Source: Faecalicatena_A orotica (GTDB lineage Bacteria; Bacillota; Clostridia; Lachnospirales; Lachnospiraceae). Taken from it: DNA of 64,000 nt. Position numbers and translations under genes: made by a program. The stretch's first letter is position 1. Every line of letters starts with the position of its first letter. Shown one piece after another: positions 60,311 to 64,000 of the stretch. The notes beneath the pieces were generated by a model. That model searched no databases and was not told the origin of the DNA. It was given only the letters and a program-made list of their open reading frames with translations. The stretch is taken from NCBI RefSeq assembly GCF_040545875.1, contig NZ_JBEPMR010000001.1. One strand, 5' to 3'.

Positions 60311-62514
60311 TCCTGTATACGCTCTGCCAGACTTGTATAACGGTTCTGTTCGTTTTTGTTTTGTATCATTTCCTGAAATGTTGCATCACTCCCTACGATT
60401 GTCAGGCATTTTTTTGCACGTGTGACTGCGGTATACAAGAGATTTCTGTTATACAAAAGCCTTGGTCCCGGAAGAAGAGGAATGATAACTGCCGGATACT
60501 CGCTTCCCTGTGATTTATGAACCGTAATGGCATAGGCCAGTTCCAGTTCCTCCAACAGCTCATATGGATATTTCACCTTTCTCCCCTCATCATATTCCAC
60601 TTCTATCGTCTCATCAAATGTATTGATATCTGTTACAATTCCCATGTCACCGTTGAAAATCCCGGTGCCTTTGTCTACTGTGAGTCCAAACTTCGTACAG
60701 ATCTCCCACTCCAGCTGGTAGTTGTTCTTGATCTGCATCACTTTATCCCCGACACGGAAAATTTTCTGGCCGAATTCCTTTTCAGCCTTTTTCGGGTCCG
60801 GGGGGTTCAAATACTTCTGAAGAATAGTATTCAGCCGTTCTACTCCCAGCAGGCCTTTCCTCGTCGGCGTCATGACCTGGATATCGGTCGGTGCCGCATC
60901 TACATACTTTGGCAGCTTTTTCTGGATCAGCGTAATCACCACACTGATGATCACATCTGCTTCCTGACGTTTCAGGAAAAAGAAATCTCTGCTTTTATTA
61001 TTTAATATGACAGCTTCCCCCGCATTAATCTTATGTGCATTCACGACAATGTCGCTCTCCCCTGCCTGCCGGAAAATCTTTGTCAGTGTGACTACCGGAA
61101 AGCTGCCGGATGCAATAATATCCTTCAGCACGCTCCCTGGCCCTACGGACGGGAGCTGGTTCACATCTCCCACGAGAATCAGGCGTGTGCCCTCCACAAC
61201 TGCAGACAGCAGCGCATGCATCAGCGGAAGGTCTACCATTGACATTTCATCGATGATCAGCACATCCGTCTCCAGAGGGTTCTGCCGGTTTCTCATAAAC
61301 CCGTTGACATTTCCTTCCTCCTCCGGATTCCCGCTGACTTCCAGAAGCCGGTGGATTGTCTGTGCCTGGTATCCGGTTGCCTCAGTCATTCGCTTCGCCG
61401 CACGCCCTGTCGGGGCCGCAAGCAGAATACTCATCCCTTCACTCTCAAAGAACTGGATCATCGTGTTGATCGTCGTTGTTTTCCCAGTTCCGGGGCCTCC
61501 TGTCAGGACGAGAAGACCATGCTTGATGGATTCGATAACCGCCCGGTGCTGCATCGGGTCCAGTGAGATATCTTCCTGCTCCTCAACCTTTCTGAGCCGC
61601 TTTTCCATCATATCTTCAGGCATGTTACAATCAATATTCAGGTCATGGAGCATGCGTGCCGCATTCAGTTCCAGATAGTAATAATGCGCCGGGTAAATCC
61701 TGATCTCGTCCTGTTCTTCTTTCCTGACCACCTTCCGCTCAATGCAGAGGTCCATAATATACTTTTCCACGTCCTGAATCTGCACCCCGAGAAGCTGTCC
61801 CGCCCTTGCGGCGAGTATGTGCTGGGGAAGGTAGATATGGCCTTCGCCCACAGACTGCTGCAGGGTATAAAAAATTCCGCTCCGGATTCTGAAATCCGAA
61901 TCCGTGTGGATTCCAATCCGGGAGGCAATCTCATCTGCAGTCTTGAATCCCACGCCTTCAATGTTATCTGCAAGCTGATAGGGATTTTCTTCCAGAACCT
62001 GATAGAGCTTTGAACCATAATGTTTATAAATTTTAACGGCAAGGGTCGTGGAGATCCCGTAATTCTGCAGGTATATCATAGCCTTGCGCATATCCTTCTT
62101 GTCTTCTACCTGCTCCGCAATCTCTCTTGCCTTGCGTTCACTGATCCCTTTTATTTCTGCCAGCCGCTCCGGTTCTTCTTCAATGATCCTGAATGTGTCC
62201 TCTTTAAACCTTCTGACGATCCTTGCTGCCAGAGCAGCACCGACCCCTTTGACTGCGCCGGACCCCAGATAACGTTCAATTGAAACCAGATCTTCCGGTT
62301 CTTTGACTTTATGGGAATTCACCTTTAACTGGCTTCCATATACGCTGTGATTCACATAATCCCCCTGAACCTCCAGCATTTCCCCCTCATTTATATAATG
62401 AAAACTCCCGACACAAGTTACTTCTCCGTCTTCACTGTCCAGATTGAATACGGTATAACCATTCTCCTCATTCCGAAACACGATGTGCTCCACATATCCG
62501 GTAACTACTTCCAC
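60304..62514 (-). CDS. recD2: ATP-dependent RecD2-type DNA helicase
   Basis: A 736-residue SF1B 5'-3' helicase of the RecD2 type (without RecBC). The N-terminal OB-like region (VTGYVEHIVFRNEENGYTVF) and helix-hairpin-helix repeats (IKGISERKAREI; IEGVGFKTADEIASRIG) precede the motor. Walker A is GGPGTGKTTTIN near residue 345, Walker B VLIIDEMSMVD near 440, and the C-terminal motif is AYAITVHKSQGSEYPAVIIP, near the end YTAVTRAKKCL. Such helicases protect replication and recombination intermediates. It overlaps comF and follows mreB by ~137 bp. Confidence 0.96.
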   Translation of the reverse strand: MEVVTGYVEHIVFRNEENGYTVFNLDSEDGEVTCVGSFHYINEGEMLEVQGDYVNHSVYGSQLKVNSHKVKEPEDLVSIERYLGSGAVKGVGAALAARIVRRFKEDTFRIIEEEPERLAEIKGISERKAREIAEQVEDKKDMRKAMIYLQNYGISTTLAVKIYKHYGSKLYQVLEENPYQLADNIEGVGFKTADEIASRIGIHTDSDFRIRSGIFYTLQQSVGEGHIYLPQHILAARAGQLLGVQIQDVEKYIMDLCIERKVVRKEEQDEIRIYPAHYYYLELNAARMLHDLNIDCNMPEDMMEKRLRKVEEQEDISLDPMQHRAVIESIKHGLLVLTGGPGTGKTTTINTMIQFFESEGMSILLAAPTGRAAKRMTEATGYQAQTIHRLLEVSGNPEEEGNVNGFMRNRQNPLETDVLIIDEMSMVDLPLMHALLSAVVEGTRLILVGDVNQLPSVGPGSVLKDIIASGSFPVVTLTKIFRQAGESDIVVNAHKINAGEAVILNNKSRDFFFLKRQEADVIISVVITLIQKKLPKYVDAAPTDIQVMTPTRKGLLGVERLNTILQKYLNPPDPKKAEKEFGQKIFRVGDKVMQIKNNYQLEWEICTKFGLTVDKGTGIFNGDMGIVTDINTFDETIEVEYDEGRKVKYPYELLEELELAYAITVHKSQGSEYPAVIIPLLPGPRLLYNRNLLYTAVTRAKKCLTIVGSDATFQEMIQNKNEQNRYTSLAERIQEF

Positions 62515-62594
62515 AATTGCCTCCTAACCAGAACTGGCTATGTAAATTCTCCTCCTGTACCCTGACGCCACACATCAGGTATAACATAAGTTAA

Positions 62595-62632
62595 GACAGA
62601 CTCCTCCCTATATTTCCCCGAGGTAGTCTGTC
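62595..62632 (-). terminator. Hairpin between mreB and recD2
   Basis: GACAGACT (62595-62602) pairs with AGTCTGTC (62625-62632), with inner CCTC/GAGG pairs, followed on the minus strand by TTAACTTATG. A moderate terminator, or an intercistronic hairpin that lets part of the transcription through. Confidence 0.6.
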
Positions 62633-62651
62633 CCATCCCTTTTATCTGCCT

Positions 62652-63641
62652 TTAGAAATCTGTTCTGCCGCTCATAAATTCTACAAACTGGCCTGTCCCG
62701 ATCGCCACGACTTTCATCGGGTCTTCCGCAGTCATTGTATGAATCCCCGTCTTTTCTTCAATCAGTTCCTCCAGCCCCCGAAGCATTGCGCCCCCGCCTG
62801 TAAGGACGATTCCGCGGTCCAGAATATCCGCGGACAACTCCGGCGGCGTCTGTTCCAGAACTGCGATAACGGCTTCCACAATCTGCCCAGTGGCCTCCCG
62901 CAGCGCCTCCTCAGTCTCGGACGAAGTCACCGTGACGGTCTTTGGCAGCCCTGTCACAAGGTTACGCCCCCTGACCTCCATTGTCTCCTCCTCGACGAGA
63001 GGATATGTTGTTCCTATCTTAATCTTGATATCTTCCGCGGTGCGCTCACCGATCAGAAGATTATGTTTCTTTCGCATATAGCGAACGATCGCTTCATCAA
63101 AATCATCACCCGCGATCTTGATCGAAGTATTCACAACCGTACCGCCGAGTGAAATAACCGCGATGTCCGCAGTCCCTCCCCCGATGTCCACGATCATATT
63201 CCCACACGGCTTGGAGATGTCTATCCCCGCACCGATCGCCGCCGCCACCGGTTCTTCGATCAGATGTACTTCTCTTGCCCCGGCTGCAAATGTAGCCTCT
63301 TCCACTGCTTTCTTCTCAACCTCTGTTACCCCGCTGGGCACACAGATGCTGATGCGCGGCTTTTTAAATGTCCTTTTTCCGAGTGACTTCTGCACAAAAT
63401 ATTTAATCATCTTCTCTGTGACCGTGTAATCTGAAATCACACCCTGGCGAAGCGGGCGGACAGCTATGATATTGCCCGGTGTTCTCCCCAGCATCAGGCG
63501 TGCCTCTTCTCCGATCGCTTTGATCACATTCGTATCTCTGTCAAACGCTACAACGGATGGTTCCTTAAGTACCACTCCTTTGCCTTTCACATACACAAGC
63601 ACACTGGCCGTCCCCAAATCTATCCCGATATCTACAGACAT
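62652..63641 (-). CDS. mreB: Rod shape-determining protein MreB/Mbl (actin homologue)
   Basis: A 329-residue bacterial actin that forms membrane-bound filaments steering the elongation machinery. Start set at ATG 63641 with AGGGAG upstream; an in-frame TTG lies 18 bp further up, inside that site. Phosphate-1 motif GIDLGTASVLVYVKGKGVV, the connect and phosphate-2 motif NMIVDIGGGTADIAVISLGG, ISICVPSGVTEVEKKA, and the adenosine motif IVLTGGGAMLRGLEE are all present. MreC and MreD are not adjacent, so it could be an Mbl- or MreBH-type paralogue. It has a candidate promoter at 63786-63814. Confidence 0.95.
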   Translation of the reverse strand: MSVDIGIDLGTASVLVYVKGKGVVLKEPSVVAFDRDTNVIKAIGEEARLMLGRTPGNIIAVRPLRQGVISDYTVTEKMIKYFVQKSLGKRTFKKPRISICVPSGVTEVEKKAVEEATFAAGAREVHLIEEPVAAAIGAGIDISKPCGNMIVDIGGGTADIAVISLGGTVVNTSIKIAGDDFDEAIVRYMRKKHNLLIGERTAEDIKIKIGTTYPLVEEETMEVRGRNLVTGLPKTVTVTSSETEEALREATGQIVEAVIAVLEQTPPELSADILDRGIVLTGGGAMLRGLEELIEEKTGIHTMTAEDPMKVVAIGTGQFVEFMSGRTDF

Positions 63642-63785
63642 AATGACTCTCCCTTCCAAAACCCTTATTAATCCTTATCATAATCACTGTTCCTCTGCGT
63701 TTCTCTGCCAATGGCAGGAATTCTCCCTGGTATAGTAACAATTCATTTGTTTTTATATGACACTTTTCCCTTAAGTTGCACAAAT

Positions 63786-63814
63786 AGTATAATAAACTTT
63801 TCCAAAAATGGAAA
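63786..63814 (-). promoter_or_regulatory. Candidate promoter for mreB
   Basis: Minus-strand TATACT (63786-63791) with a 17-bp spacer and TTTCCA at 63809-63814. The -35 is poor and forms half of a perfect TTTCCA-AAAA-TGGAAA palindrome (63799-63814), which may be an operator. Apart from this and the terminator at 63901-63942 I see nothing in the 307-bp gap 63642-63948. Confidence 0.4.
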
Positions 63815-63900
63815 CCCTTTTTTTATAATTTATTTTTTCTTAAGGAATAAAAATTAACCCCGCAAAATCCGACTTTTTCCGCCGGTACGCCTTTTATATG

Positions 63901-63942
63901 AAACTCCAGCCCGGAATCCCAAGGGAGACCGGGCTGGAGTTT
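63901..63942 (-). terminator. Terminator downstream of uvrA
   Basis: A perfect 14-bp stem, AAACTCCAGCCCGG (63901-63914) with CCGGGCTGGAGTTT (63929-63942), just beyond the uvrA stop. The T tract on the minus strand is short. Confidence 0.75.
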
Positions 63943-63948
63943 TCTCTA

Positions 63949-64000
63949 TCAGACCCTGCACTTTGCAAGTGCTTCCGTGATATACCTGCCTGTATAAGAA
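63949..64000 (-). CDS. uvrA: Excinuclease ABC subunit UvrA, last 16 codons (runs off right edge)
   Basis: The minus-strand frame ending at the TGA 63949-63951 encodes SYTGRYITEALAKCRV. The S-x-TG-x-Y/F pattern near the very C-terminus is characteristic of UvrA, the damage-recognition ATPase of nucleotide excision repair, and the strong hairpin just downstream marks a gene end. Only 16 residues are visible, so the call depends on this short motif. Confidence 0.75.
   Translation of the reverse strand, partial: SYTGRYITEALAKCRV

Noticed and set aside
1..64000. Prophage, IS elements, toxin-antitoxin or defence genes
   Set aside because: I looked for transposases, integrases, recombinases and restriction or CRISPR proteins on both strands and found none.

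Overview
The window is a chromosomal segment of a Gram-positive, endospore-forming Firmicute, most likely a Lachnospiraceae (Clostridium cluster XIVa) species. The evidence is a dcw cluster starting with mraZ-rsmH-ftsL and carrying two tandem class B penicillin-binding proteins, a cotJABC spore-coat operon, a cdaA-ybbR pair, teichoic-acid-type LCP, TarI, LicD and CDP-glycerol enzymes, and the order mreB-recD2-comF. Nearly every gene is on the minus strand. The plus-strand genes are cotJABC and two lone glycan transferases. I saw no phage, IS element, CRISPR array or rRNA.

Layout. 1-7537: dcw cluster, read right to left as mraZ, rsmH, ftsL, two transpeptidases, mraY and the 5' part of murD, with a phased MraZ operator array upstream. 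8056-12978: a small membrane protein, DegV, a 290-bp near-palindrome, FtsW and AsnB. 13150-14716: tRNA-Pro and the divergent cotJABC. 14817-18055: HtrA protease and GlmS. 18275-24732: a cohesin-like membrane protein, two LCP ligases, a glycosyltransferase and the priming sugar transferase. 24933-46334: a surface-polysaccharide locus built in blocks that are separated by strong hairpins and lone plus-strand genes. It contains a GtrII-like protein, about seven glycosyltransferases, a Wzm/Wzt ABC exporter, a three-component glycosylation set, a CDP-glycerol transferase, an acyltransferase, UDP-sugar dehydrogenase, an epimerase, a Wzx flippase, LicD and TarI. 46574-54441: a four-gene operon with a GH25 lysozyme, an acyltransferase, a GH73 glucosaminidase and a beta-propeller (BNR_4-like) protein. 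Three of its products share the same five-unit repeat module. 54556-63641: nucleotidyltransferase, HPr, YbbR, the diadenylate cyclase CdaA, two membrane proteins, ComF, RecD2 and MreB. The extreme right end is the C-terminus of UvrA.

How it fits together. Most of the window serves envelope construction. GlmS supplies the GlcN6P precursor, the dcw genes, FtsW and MreB build and shape peptidoglycan, and CdaA provides c-di-AMP signalling. The polysaccharide locus makes and exports a glycerol-phosphate- and/or phospho-substituted glycan that the LCP enzymes probably attach to the wall. The repeat-bearing hydrolases probably work on, or dock to, that same surface. The most unusual items are the shared five-repeat module and its BNR_4 partner, the long near-palindrome at 9398-9688, the two opposed phased G-tract arrays upstream of mraZ, a hairpin that buries the Shine-Dalgarno of the second transpeptidase, and a cohesin-like membrane protein with a very acidic cytoplasmic tail.
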